Positions 1-5,830 are shown, numbered from the stretch's first letter. The stretch: DNA of 6,925 bases from Propionicimonas sp. (GCA_031119515.1 JAVHXR010000147.1:1-6925), one strand, 5' to 3'. Numbers and translations are program-made. The notes: generated from the letters alone by a model not told the origin.

Positions 1-15
1 TGGTTGTGACGCGAG

Positions 16-708
16 GTGGTCGAGCTGACCGGTGACGGAGTCGACGAAGTCGTGCGCAGGCTGAGGCTCGCGCTGGCGGCGGACGCGGCGTCCGCGCGCC
101 TGCAGACCGCGATGGCCGCCGGACTGCGCCCGCATGATGACTACATCGACCCTCTCGTCGAGAGGTTCGCGATCGAGCCGGACTTCTTCGTGCGCGACAT
201 GCTCACCTGGGCGCTGATCCAGCACGACCGGCCTCGCACACTGGAGCGGGTGCTGCCCCTGCTGCGCTCGCCGTTTCCGCAGGCCCGGAGCCAGGCGCTG
301 CACACGTTGTCCAAGCTCGGCGACCAGCGGGGGTGGCCCGCAATCACGACCGCGCTCCTCCAGGACGCCGAGGACGAGGTGGCGCGTACCGCCTGGCGCG
401 CCGCAGCCGCGCTGGTGCCGCCGCCGGAGGCGGCCTCGCTGGCGGCGATCCTCGCGACGCAGTTCGGCCGGGGAGATCGTGCGACCCAGCGCAGCCTCAG
501 CCGCGCCCTTGCCTCCCTCGGCGACGCCGCCATCGGGGCCATCGAAGGCGGCAAGCTCGCCCTCGACGCCGGGATTCGTACCCACGCCGTCGCCACCGAG
601 CAGCTCATGGACGACCCCGACCAGGGCTTCGACGTCGCGATCGCGACCGCCCGGCGGATCGTGGCCCTCCGCGGCGCCCCGCTGGTGGGCGACCTCGGAG
701 CATCGTGA
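16..708 (+). CDS. HEAT-repeat domain protein
   Basis: The 230-residue product is almost wholly helical and consists of about five HEAT-like helix pairs. Examples are around residues 43-70 (DPLVERFAIEPDFFVRDMLTWAL), 76-101, 107-134 (WPAITTALLQDAEDEVARTAWRA) and 156-195. The recurring pattern of a hydrophobic helix, a D/P turn, VR or AR, then a second helix ending in AL is typical of the family. Such proteins are usually cytosolic scaffolds that bind protein or nucleic acid; no catalytic motif is visible. There is no signal peptide or membrane segment. The start is uncertain. An in-frame TGA at 7-9 limits it to position 10 or later, and GTG at 16 has no well-placed ribosome site. GTG at 52, with GGAG at 37-40, and ATG at 112 are alternatives, and conserved-looking sequence begins near residue 20. 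The partner and function are unknown. The gene may be the last of an operon entering from the left, since only 15 bases precede it. Confidence 0.8.
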   Translation: MVELTGDGVDEVVRRLRLALAADAASARLQTAMAAGLRPHDDYIDPLVERFAIEPDFFVRDMLTWALIQHDRPRTLERVLPLLRSPFPQARSQALHTLSKLGDQRGWPAITTALLQDAEDEVARTAWRAAAALVPPPEAASLAAILATQFGRGDRATQRSLSRALASLGDAAIGAIEGGKLALDAGIRTHAVATEQLMDDPDQGFDVAIATARRIVALRGAPLVGDLGAS

Positions 709-762
709 CCGATCGGCAGGGCGTCTGGGCCCTTACGAGGGTCAGCGGGGGAATGCCGGTCG

Positions 763-768
763 TAGGCT
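763..768 (+). promoter_or_regulatory. Possible −10 box before the small hypothetical gene
   Basis: TAGGCT fits the actinobacterial TANNNT −10 pattern and lies 26 bases before the ATG at 795. No convincing −35 hexamer is visible 16-19 bases upstream. A short CCCC-TGA-GGGG stem (770-780) sits between it and the ribosome site. This is a weak call based on one hexamer. Confidence 0.25.
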
Positions 769-794
769 GCCCCTGAGGGGAGGAAGAGACCAAG

Positions 795-986
795 ATGGAT
801 TGGAAAGTCGTCCGTGAGGTCGGGACGGATGTCGTGACGTTGCGAGTCGGTGATCCTGACAGCCCCGACTATCGGGAGCTCGCACTTCCGATGCGGGCTT
901 GGATCCAGATCGCCGAGTCCATCGCCGACCTCGATCGTCCCGAGCCGCCTTCATCCTGGTTCGCCGACGGGGCCGGCACCAGCTGA
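795..986 (+). CDS. Small hypothetical protein, 63 residues
   Basis: The gene encodes a short soluble protein with a β-rich first half (DWKVVREVGTDVVTLRVGD) followed by a probable amphipathic helix (MRAWIQIAESIADL, residues 33-46) and a proline- and serine-rich tail. The start is well supported: AGGAAGAG at 781-788 is a good Shine-Dalgarno sequence 6-10 bases before the ATG. There is no signal peptide, cysteine cluster or membrane segment, and I recognise no family. It lies 86 bases after the HEAT gene on the same strand, so the two may or may not be co-transcribed. It converges with the − strand gene ending at 1016, with 29 bases between them and no obvious terminator. Coding status rests on the ribosome site and a G/C-rich third position; the function is unknown. 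Confidence 0.65.
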   Translation: MDWKVVREVGTDVVTLRVGDPDSPDYRELALPMRAWIQIAESIADLDRPEPPSSWFADGAGTS

Positions 987-1015
987 CATCCGGCACTGAC
1001 GGACAGGCGAGGTCC

Positions 1016-1678
1016 TTACCGGGTGCCGGGAATCGGCTGCAGGGTCCGCACCACGATGGCGTAGAGGGCGTCGACCACTTCGTCGCTCTCCGCTGTGACC
1101 TGGACGCTGAAGACACCGCGCCGGTTCCGGGCCCACAGGACGTACCCGGGCACCTCGAACTCGCCCACGGTGGTGGTCCCGCGCATCGTGGTCGACGGAC
1201 CGAAGGCTGTCTCGGTGTGTCCGAACACGACCCCGGTCAGGCGCAGCGCCTCGACCTCGGGAGCGAGCATGGCCGGGGTGGGAACGTCAGCGGAGCCGAC
1301 GCGCATCACGTTGACGCAGGTTCCGTCCTCGGAGACGGCGAGGATGTCGACGCTGTTGAGGTGGTCGTCCAGCGAGTCGTGGGTGACCGGCTGGACGCGC
1401 TGGATGAGATCTTCGAGGAGGGCGACAGCCCCGTCTTCCTCGAGCAGGTCCCAGGAACGGACGGCGGTGAGGTCGGCGGGAATGGCCATCCGGATGCCGA
1501 ACTCGGCGGAGTCCAGGAACCGGAACCCGGGCGGCGTGAAGTCGGCCGGCTGGGATGCGGACGCCTCCAGCAGGCGAAAGGAGCCGGGTGCCAGCGCAGC
1601 GCCGAGCGCTGCCGCCGCGGCGAGGGTGAGTACCTTCCGCCGCGACACCTCGTCGGTAAGCGGTCCAGCGGCGTCCAT
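1016..1678 (-). CDS. Predicted Tat-exported protein of unknown function
   Basis: The 220-residue product begins with a twin-arginine signal: SRRKVLT at residues 12-18, then an alanine- and leucine-rich hydrophobic stretch to about residue 30. A likely signal peptidase site follows ASA near residue 41. There is no lipobox cysteine, so the mature protein is probably released or loosely cell-associated. The mature part (about 55-215) alternates β strands and helices: FGIRMAIP, a helical middle (DGAVALLEDLIQRVQ), DILAVSEDGTCVNVMRVG, then FEVPGYVLWARNRRGVFSVQVTAE and a final helix. This order resembles the small exported actinobacterial proteins with a Mog1/PsbP-like fold, but that assignment is an inference from pattern only. 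A single cysteine (121) rules out an internal disulphide. The ATG at 1678 has only a weak upstream ribosome site (GACGAG); GTG at codon 11 would cut into the signal and is less likely. The stop is TAA. Confidence 0.75.
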   Translation of the reverse strand: MDAAGPLTDEVSRRKVLTLAAAAALGAALAPGSFRLLEASASQPADFTPPGFRFLDSAEFGIRMAIPADLTAVRSWDLLEEDGAVALLEDLIQRVQPVTHDSLDDHLNSVDILAVSEDGTCVNVMRVGSADVPTPAMLAPEVEALRLTGVVFGHTETAFGPSTTMRGTTTVGEFEVPGYVLWARNRRGVFSVQVTAESDEVVDALYAIVVRTLQPIPGTR

Positions 1679-1805
1679 GCGTCACATTCTCGTCGGTTCG
1701 CGCCTGACGCAGGACAACTTGCGGTGCTTCTTGGCTGGCTGCTTCAGGGCGCGGGAGGTGGCTGGTGTCGTTTCGGCACGCTGTCCGATAAGGTGCATTA
1801 TGTCA
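1679..1805. other. Intergenic region with A+T-rich repeat
   Basis: These 127 bases lie between two − strand genes and contain no credible gene on either strand. The 1782-1805 end holds the A+T-rich inverted-repeat-like element listed separately. The rest is ordinary GC-rich sequence. A possible weak promoter for the exported-protein gene (GAGAAT on the − strand, 9 bases before its ATG, with TTGTCC 20 bases further upstream) is not convincing. No terminator for the reductase gene was found. Confidence 0.5.
1782..1805. repeat. A+T-rich imperfect inverted repeat
   Basis: The arms TGTCCGATAA (1782-1791) and CATTATGTCA (1796-1805, reading TGACATAATG on the other strand) match as TG(T/A)C..ATAA when two bases in the left arm are skipped. 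They flank a GGTG core. The element stands out in base composition and ends on the base before the reductase TAA stop. It could be an operator, a recombinase core site or the scar of a lost mobile element; nothing nearby settles which. Confidence 0.35.
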
Positions 1806-2366
1806 TTACGCAGGAGCTGACTTCGGCGCAACACGGTAGATCAGCCGGGCGAACTGCCCCACCCCGCTCGCGGACTCCAGGTGGAGCCGGTCCGACCCGA
1901 TCCGGCGCGGCAACAGCGGCGCTCCGCCAGTCAGTGCCACCGGCGCCACCGACAGTCGCAACTCGTCCAGCGCGCCGGCATCGAGGAACTGGCCGGCCAG
2001 GTCGCCACCGCCGACCACCCAGATGTCCCCGTCGCCCGCCGCCTCCCGGATCGCCGGCAGCACCGACGCCACGGGACCGGAGACGAACCGGATGTCGGCG
2101 CCTTCAGGGACCGGCAGCCGCCTGGTGGTGAACACGAACGTCGGCGTGCTGCCGTGGAATTCCTGCCAGCGCTCCGGGTGCCGAAGGATGTCGGAGTGCC
2201 GCAGCACCCATTCATACGTCGTGGAGCCCTCCACCATCACCGCCGCACCGTGCGGCATGAGCTCGTCGTCCGGCTCGTCGATCGCGAACAGCCACTCCAG
2301 CGAGTTGCCCTCGTCGGCGATCCAGCCGTTCAACGACGTCGCCGTGTCGAAGTAGATCGTCCCCAT
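1806..2366 (-). CDS. Dihydrofolate reductase/RibD C-terminal family protein
   Basis: The product is 186 residues, the usual length for single-domain members of the RibD-C/DHFR-like family. It starts with the family's first strand and loop (IYFDTATSLNGWIAD, residues 4-18) and has the central VMVEGSTTYEW helix start (43-53). The signature nicotinamide-cofactor segment IWVVGGGDLAGQFLDAGALDEL lies at 115-136, followed by strands L..SVAPVALTGGAPLLP. The glycine triad 119-121 is the expected phosphate-binding turn. Family members are cytosolic NADPH-dependent reductases, but most of these stand-alone actinobacterial copies have no proven substrate. It need not make tetrahydrofolate or riboflavin. 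The gene is divergent from the SatD-like gene, with 77 bases between them. The ATG at 2366 probably heads a leaderless mRNA: no Shine-Dalgarno is present and a −10 box lies 6 bases upstream. The stop is TAA. Confidence 0.9.
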   Translation of the reverse strand: MGTIYFDTATSLNGWIADEGNSLEWLFAIDEPDDELMPHGAAVMVEGSTTYEWVLRHSDILRHPERWQEFHGSTPTFVFTTRRLPVPEGADIRFVSGPVASVLPAIREAAGDGDIWVVGGGDLAGQFLDAGALDELRLSVAPVALTGGAPLLPRRIGSDRLHLESASGVGQFARLIYRVAPKSAPA

Positions 2367-2372
2367 GCGCCG

Positions 2373-2378
2373 ACCCTA
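2373..2378 (-). promoter_or_regulatory. Leaderless −10 box for the reductase gene
   Basis: On the − strand TAGGGT is followed by six bases and then the ATG (2366). With the normal −10 to +1 distance, transcription would begin on the A of the start codon. The ACCCT-N6-AGGGT inverted repeat at 2373-2388 overlaps it and could be an operator or chance. No good −35 hexamer is visible at 17-19 bases, which is tolerated in actinobacterial promoters. Confidence 0.5.
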
Positions 2379-2407
2379 CGACCAGGGTCAGACACTTCGA
2401 CATCCCC

Positions 2408-2437
2408 TTGCCAGACTTAAGGCTAACAACTTAATAT
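2408..2437 (+). promoter_or_regulatory. Leaderless promoter of the SatD-like operon
   Basis: A −35 of TTGCCA (2408-2413, five of six bases of TTGACA) and a −10 of TAATAT (2432-2437, five of six bases of TATAAT) are separated by 18 bases. The seventh base after the −10 is the A of the ATG at 2444, so the transcript should be leaderless. GAGGA at 2439-2443 abuts the ATG and is too close to act as a Shine-Dalgarno sequence. This is the strongest promoter match in the window. Confidence 0.7.
2415..2434. promoter_or_regulatory. Candidate operator, doubled ACTTAA
   Basis: ACTTAA occurs at 2415-2420 and again at 2429-2434, start points 14 bases apart. The first copy lies in the promoter spacer and the second overlaps the −10 box. 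The same bases also form a TTAAG-N8-CTTAA inverted repeat (2417-2434), suiting a dimeric DNA-binding protein. Occupancy would block RNA polymerase. The helix-turn-helix of the downstream gene product is the obvious candidate ligand; this is inference. Confidence 0.4.
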
Positions 2438-2443
2438 TGAGGA

Positions 2444-3112
2444 ATGAAGCCAGATGCCTTCATGTTCGTGGTGCTCGCTGACCAGGTGTCGAGCCGGGCC
2501 GGCTCAGACCGGGTACCGACCGCCCTCGACCTGCTGACCAGCAGCGTCGGCGATCGCGCAGCCCTTCCGTTCGAACGTACCGCGGGTGACGAACTCCAGG
2601 GTCTCACCCCCGCGCCCGACGCCGTCGTCGACGCCGTCGCGCAGCTGACCCGCCTGGGCGGGTGGCGGATCGGGATCGGCGCCGGCGAGGTCGAGACCCC
2701 CCTGCCGGAGTCGACCCGCGCGGCTCGCGGCGGGGCCTACCTCGCCGCCCGCGAGGCGATCGGAGCGGCCCGCTCCTCCCCCACCGGACTAGGCCTCGCA
2801 GTGGCCGGTGGGGATCCCGCGGTGATCGTCACCGCCGGCGGCTACGGTGAGGATGTCGTCGCGATCGCGGATGCCGAGACCGCGCTGTGGCTGCTGAGAG
2901 GCGTGCTGGAGCGTCGCAGCCAGGAAGGATGGGAGCTCGTGGACCTGCTCGACCGAGGCCTCACCAACACCCAGGCGGCCGGCCGGCTGGGCATCAGCCC
3001 GTCGGCGGTCAGCCAGCGGCTCGCTCGCACCCACCGCACCGAGGCCGCCCGCGCCGCCGCGCTCGCCGGACGCCTGCTCGCGCGGCTCGGGCCGCACCAG
3101 GAGCGGCCGTGA
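2444..3112 (+). CDS. SatD-like, cyclase-like domain with C-terminal HTH
   Basis: The 222-residue cytosolic protein has two parts. Residues 1-130 match the SatD pattern: VVLADQVSSR (9-18), RTAGDELQGL (45-54), WRIGIGAGEVET (74-85) and GGAYLAAREAI (96-106). SatD is known from the streptococcal satABCD locus, where its activity is not established. The same motif order (first-strand Asp13, an R-x-x-G-D hairpin with Asp49, RIGIxxGEV, then a helix with AAR) resembles the core of class III nucleotidyl cyclases; that link is my inference. Residues 170-198 (LTNTQAAGRLGISPSAVSQ and following) form a sigma-region-4 or LuxR-like helix-turn-helix, so the protein probably binds DNA, perhaps its own promoter. 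It is the first gene of a two-gene unit and overlaps the membrane-protein gene by GTGA. The ATG at 2444 fits a leaderless transcript. Confidence 0.8.
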   Translation: MKPDAFMFVVLADQVSSRAGSDRVPTALDLLTSSVGDRAALPFERTAGDELQGLTPAPDAVVDAVAQLTRLGGWRIGIGAGEVETPLPESTRAARGGAYLAAREAIGAARSSPTGLGLAVAGGDPAVIVTAGGYGEDVVAIADAETALWLLRGVLERRSQEGWELVDLLDRGLTNTQAAGRLGISPSAVSQRLARTHRTEAARAAALAGRLLARLGPHQERP

Positions 3113-3525
3113 ACCCGATCCTGGCCATCGGCCTGGAGGTGCTCGTCGTCGCCGCCCTCGGTGCGGTGGCGGTCTTCGCCGGCAGCCCGCTGGTACAGGC
3201 GGTGTTCCGGCGTGCCGATCCCCCACCCGCAGCCGACGGCTCCGCACCCGAGCCCGAGGCACCCGGCGTCCAGGCTGCCGCGACGACCCTGCGCGGCGGC
3301 CGGTGGATCGGGATGCTCGAGCGCCTCGCCGTCTACGCGACGATCCTGGCCGGCTTCTCCGGCGGGATCGCCGTCGTGCTCGCCGTCAAGGGGCTCGCCC
3401 GCTATCCCGAACTGAAGGCGACCACGAACGGCGCCGCCGAGCGCTTCATCATCGGCACCTTCACCAGCGTGCTGTTCGCCGCCGGCTGCGCCGGACTGGC
3501 GTGGTGGCTGGTCGGCCTGTGGTGA
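3109..3525 (+). CDS. Small three-helix membrane protein paired with SatD-like gene
   Basis: The product is 138 residues with predicted membrane helices near 4-26, 71-94 and 112-136. The first two are joined by a proline-, alanine- and glutamate-rich linker (about 35-60, ADPPPAADGSAPEPEAPG). Between helices 2 and 3 lies a polar loop KGLARYPELKATTNGAAERF, the most distinctive stretch. No enzymatic motif or lipobox is seen. The start is GTG at 3109, which overlaps the previous stop as GTGA. It is supported by AGGAG at 3098-3102 six bases upstream, and the first membrane helix begins at once. The reading frame is open further upstream to 2887, but that part lies inside the SatD-like gene. The tight coupling implies that the two proteins work together, with this one as a membrane sensor, anchor or effector. 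I do not recognise a named family. Confidence 0.8.
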   Translation: MNPILAIGLEVLVVAALGAVAVFAGSPLVQAVFRRADPPPAADGSAPEPEAPGVQAAATTLRGGRWIGMLERLAVYATILAGFSGGIAVVLAVKGLARYPELKATTNGAAERFIIGTFTSVLFAAGCAGLAWWLVGLW

Positions 3526-3543
3526 ACCCGAACGGCCACCAGC
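3507..3543. terminator. Possible bidirectional hairpin between convergent operons
   Basis: GCTGGTcGGCC (3507-3517) can pair with GGCCACCAGC (3534-3543), giving 10 base pairs with one bulged C around a 16-base loop that contains the membrane-protein stop codon. It lies at the junction of the convergent units. There is no T-tract on either side, so intrinsic termination is doubtful. Confidence 0.25.
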
Positions 3544-3558
3544 GCCGCCCCGCTCGTC

Positions 3559-4398
3559 CTACTCCTTGACCGCACCACCGGCGAGCGAGGCGATCAGGGA
3601 CTTCTGGGTCGCGATGAAGAAGATCACGAACGGCACCGCCACGAGCAGCCCGCCGGCGGCGAAGGTGGTGAAGAAGTTGTTCTTGTCGGTGACGAAGCTG
3701 AACAACCCGAGCGCGAGCGTCTGCCGCTCGGGGCTGCGCAGGATCAGCTTGGGCAGGATGAAGTCCATCCACGGAGCGGTGAAACTCGTCACCGCCAGGA
3801 AGGTGAGGATCGGCCGGGCCACCGGGACGATGATCTGGGCGTAGGTGCGCAGGTTGCTGGCACCGTCGATCCTCGCGGCCTCGTCCAGGCTGCGCGGGAT
3901 GCCGTCGACGTAGCTCTTCACCAGCCAGATCATGAACGGCATGTTGCCGGCGATGTAGAACAGCACCAGCCCCCACAGGGTGTCGAGTCCGCCGATCCGG
4001 TAGAGCAGCACGTAGATCGCCACCATTCCGACGAAGGACGGGAACACCTGCAGGATGAGCATCCCCATCAGCAGCGGCCGCTTGAAGGTGAACCTGAACC
4101 GGGAGAACACGTACGCGCCCAGCGACGCGAACAGCAGCGTGCCCAGACAGGTGGCGGTCGCGACGATCAGCGTGTTCCCGAACCAGCGCAGGTAGTCGGT
4201 CTGGGTGAAGAGGTACTCGAAGTGCTCGGTGGTGAAGCCGTTCGAGAACGGGATCACCGGCATGTTCGCCATGCTGCGGCCAGGGGTGAACGCGGCACTG
4301 ACCAGGTGCACCACCGGCCAGAGGACGGCGATCGCCACCACCGTGAAGATGATCGCGACAGCGGCGGTGTTGATCCGACGGACGACGACGTCGCTCAC
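3559..4398 (-). CDS. malG: MalG-like sugar ABC transporter permease
   Basis: This is one of the two membrane subunits of a carbohydrate importer (CUT1 class). At 279 residues it has the normal MalG length and six predicted helices (about 11-35, 75-98, 108-132, 140-160, 196-218 and 245-266). The coupling-helix EAA motif is complete: EAARIDGAS at 173-181 with IIVP at 189-192. This is the contact site for the ATPase. The C-terminal end, SLAGGAVKE, is typical of MalG-type permeases. The GTG start overlaps the malF stop by four bases (GTGA), and a strong GGAGGGGGAG ribosome site lies inside the malF end, so the two are translationally coupled. The stop is TAG at 3561-3559, and it converges with the membrane-protein gene. 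No ATPase gene follows within the window. The gene symbol reflects similarity; substrate specificity is inferred from the binding protein. Confidence 0.93.
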   Translation of the reverse strand: MSDVVVRRINTAAVAIIFTVVAIAVLWPVVHLVSAAFTPGRSMANMPVIPFSNGFTTEHFEYLFTQTDYLRWFGNTLIVATATCLGTLLFASLGAYVFSRFRFTFKRPLLMGMLILQVFPSFVGMVAIYVLLYRIGGLDTLWGLVLFYIAGNMPFMIWLVKSYVDGIPRSLDEAARIDGASNLRTYAQIIVPVARPILTFLAVTSFTAPWMDFILPKLILRSPERQTLALGLFSFVTDKNNFFTTFAAGGLLVAVPFVIFFIATQKSLIASLAGGAVKE

Positions 4399-5753
4399 AG
4401 CTCCCCCTCCCGGTAGGACTTGGTTCGCTGGAACTGGAAGATCGCGAACGGCGCCAGGACGACGAAGATCATCACCGCGAGCACCGAGGCCTGGTTGTAC
4501 TTCAGCAGCGTGATCGTCAGCTTGTAGATCCAGCTCACCATGATGTCGGTGCCGCCGGCACCGGTGGTGGTGGTGTCGGCAACCGCCGGGTCGCCGCCGG
4601 TGAGGAAGAAGATCGCCCCGAAGTTGTTAAGGTTGTGCGCGAAGCTCAGGATCATCAGCGGGGCCGTCTGGTACATCACCAGCGGCAGCACGATATGGCG
4701 GAACCGTGACACCTTCGAGGCTCCGTCGACCTCCGCCGCCTCCAGCACGTCCTTCGAGATCGACGTCATGGTGCCGATGATCAGCAGCATGAAGTACGGG
4801 AAGCCGGCCCACAGGTTGATCGTGACGACGGTGAACTTCGCCAGCCAGGCGTCGGAGAGCCAGGGAATCGGGCTGTCGATCAACCCCAGGGCCAGCAGGG
4901 TGCGGTTCACCGTGCCGAAGGCGCCGTTCAGCGCGTTCTGCCAGTACAGCAGGCTGACCACGCTCGGAATCGCGTACGGCAGGATGAAGATGGCGCGCAG
5001 CAGCGGCGTCACCCGGAACCTGTTCTCGGTCAGCAGGACCGCGATCAGCATGCCGCCGAAGTAGCAGGTGACGGTCGCGGCCAGCGCCCACACGATCGTC
5101 CAGGTGAACACCCGGGCCAGCGCCGCCGTCCAGGTGGCGCTGCCGCCGAACATGTAGACGAACGTGTCCAGGCCGACCCAGTCGATCGTCTTCGCCGGCG
5201 GGATGTGATCGGGGGCGGAGTAGTTGGTGAACGCGACCAGGGTGGAGAACACCAGCGGGACCACGACGAAGAAGATCAGCAGGACGACGGTGGGGGCCAG
5301 CCCCAGCACCGGGAAGGCAGCGCCGGTGATGGTGTCGCGCAGCCGCCGGCGCGGTGGCGTCGGCTCGTCCGGCGGCCAGGCCCGCTCCTGGGTCAGGGCA
5401 CTGCGGACCGAGACGTAGTAGACCGCGACGAACAGAAGGATCAGCGCGATCGTGATGACGCCGTCGACCAGCATGAACAGCGAGTTCGGACGCTCCTTGA
5501 CCGGCACGTCCAGGGCAGGCTCGCCCAGGGTGACGAGGTTGGCCAGGTTGGTGACGATCTGGGGCAGGCTGATCAGGAACAGGAGCTCAAGGACCGCGAA
5601 GAAGGCGCCGACGAGGTACTGCTTGAGGGTCAGGACGTGGGCAAGGCCCATGAACAGCCATGCCTGCCGCCGCACCTTCCGGCGGCGTGGCGAGTCCGGG
5701 CCCCGCCGTGTCGGGACTGTGCCGGTCGTGGGCTCGAGGGTGGTAACCGCCAT
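4395..5753 (-). CDS. malF: MalF-like sugar ABC transporter permease
   Basis: This is the larger membrane subunit of the same importer. It has 452 residues with eight predicted helices: two extra N-terminal ones (about 46-66 and 94-116), then the six core helices (about 146-175, 213-241, 249-271, 306-330, 364-386 and 422-441). The first 40 residues are a basic cytoplasmic tail (SPRRRKVRRQ). EAAEVDGAS at 339-347 with HIVLP at 353-357 is the intact EAA coupling motif. The segment FGAIFFLTGGDPA and the following TGAGGTDIMVSWIY match Gram-positive maltose/galactan-type MalF proteins, which lack the large periplasmic loop of the E. coli protein. The ATG at 5753 is preceded by a near-perfect ribosome site, GGAGGAGG (5765-5758, − strand). 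It lies 77 bases after the binding-protein gene, across a 19-bp hairpin, and overlaps malG by four bases. Confidence 0.93.
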   Translation of the reverse strand: MAVTTLEPTTGTVPTRRGPDSPRRRKVRRQAWLFMGLAHVLTLKQYLVGAFFAVLELLFLISLPQIVTNLANLVTLGEPALDVPVKERPNSLFMLVDGVITIALILLFVAVYYVSVRSALTQERAWPPDEPTPPRRRLRDTITGAAFPVLGLAPTVVLLIFFVVVPLVFSTLVAFTNYSAPDHIPPAKTIDWVGLDTFVYMFGGSATWTAALARVFTWTIVWALAATVTCYFGGMLIAVLLTENRFRVTPLLRAIFILPYAIPSVVSLLYWQNALNGAFGTVNRTLLALGLIDSPIPWLSDAWLAKFTVVTINLWAGFPYFMLLIIGTMTSISKDVLEAAEVDGASKVSRFRHIVLPLVMYQTAPLMILSFAHNLNNFGAIFFLTGGDPAVADTTTTGAGGTDIMVSWIYKLTITLLKYNQASVLAVMIFVVLAPFAIFQFQRTKSYREGEL

Positions 5754-5771
5754 TGGTCCTCCTCCGGTGCT

Positions 5772-5815
5772 GCGTCCTGTTCCCGCCGGGCTCCACCCCG
5801 GCGGGAACAGGACGC
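5772..5815 (-). terminator. Perfect 19-bp intercistronic hairpin between malE and malF
   Basis: The arms 5772-5790 and 5797-5815 are exact reverse complements (19 bp) around a 6-base loop. On the mRNA the stem begins 15 bases after the binding-protein stop and ends 6 bases before the malF ribosome site. There is no U-tract, so full termination is unlikely. It more probably protects the 3' end of binding-protein mRNA or causes partial read-through, giving more binding protein than permease. The E. coli malE-malF gap uses REP elements to the same end. Confidence 0.8.
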
Positions 5816-5830
5816 CGTGCTAGCGACAGA

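Noticed and set aside
987..1015. Terminator between convergent genes
   Set aside because: Only a 4-bp GGAC/GTCC stem can be formed and there is no T-tract, which is too weak to call.
899..2131. Long + strand open frame of 410 codons
   Set aside because: It lies antisense to the exported-protein and reductase genes, both of which have clear signal or family motifs. Its translation is low-complexity (Gly/Arg/His/Pro-rich) and typical of shadow frames in GC-rich DNA.
1881..2420. + strand open frame of 179 codons
   Set aside because: It is antisense to the reductase gene and arginine/proline-rich, without recognisable features.
2887..3108. Upstream extension of the membrane-protein frame
   Set aside because: This part lies inside the SatD-like gene and translates to Arg/Pro/Ala-rich noise. 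GTG at 3109 with AGGAG at 3098-3102 is a far better start.
3461..3976. − strand open frame overlapping malG in another frame
   Set aside because: It is a shadow of malG; the translation is Arg/His-rich and lacks membrane helices.
5790..5830. Promoter for malF in the intergenic gap
   Set aside because: The space is taken up by the 19-bp hairpin, and no −10/−35 pair is visible on the − strand. malF is more likely transcribed from upstream of the binding-protein gene.
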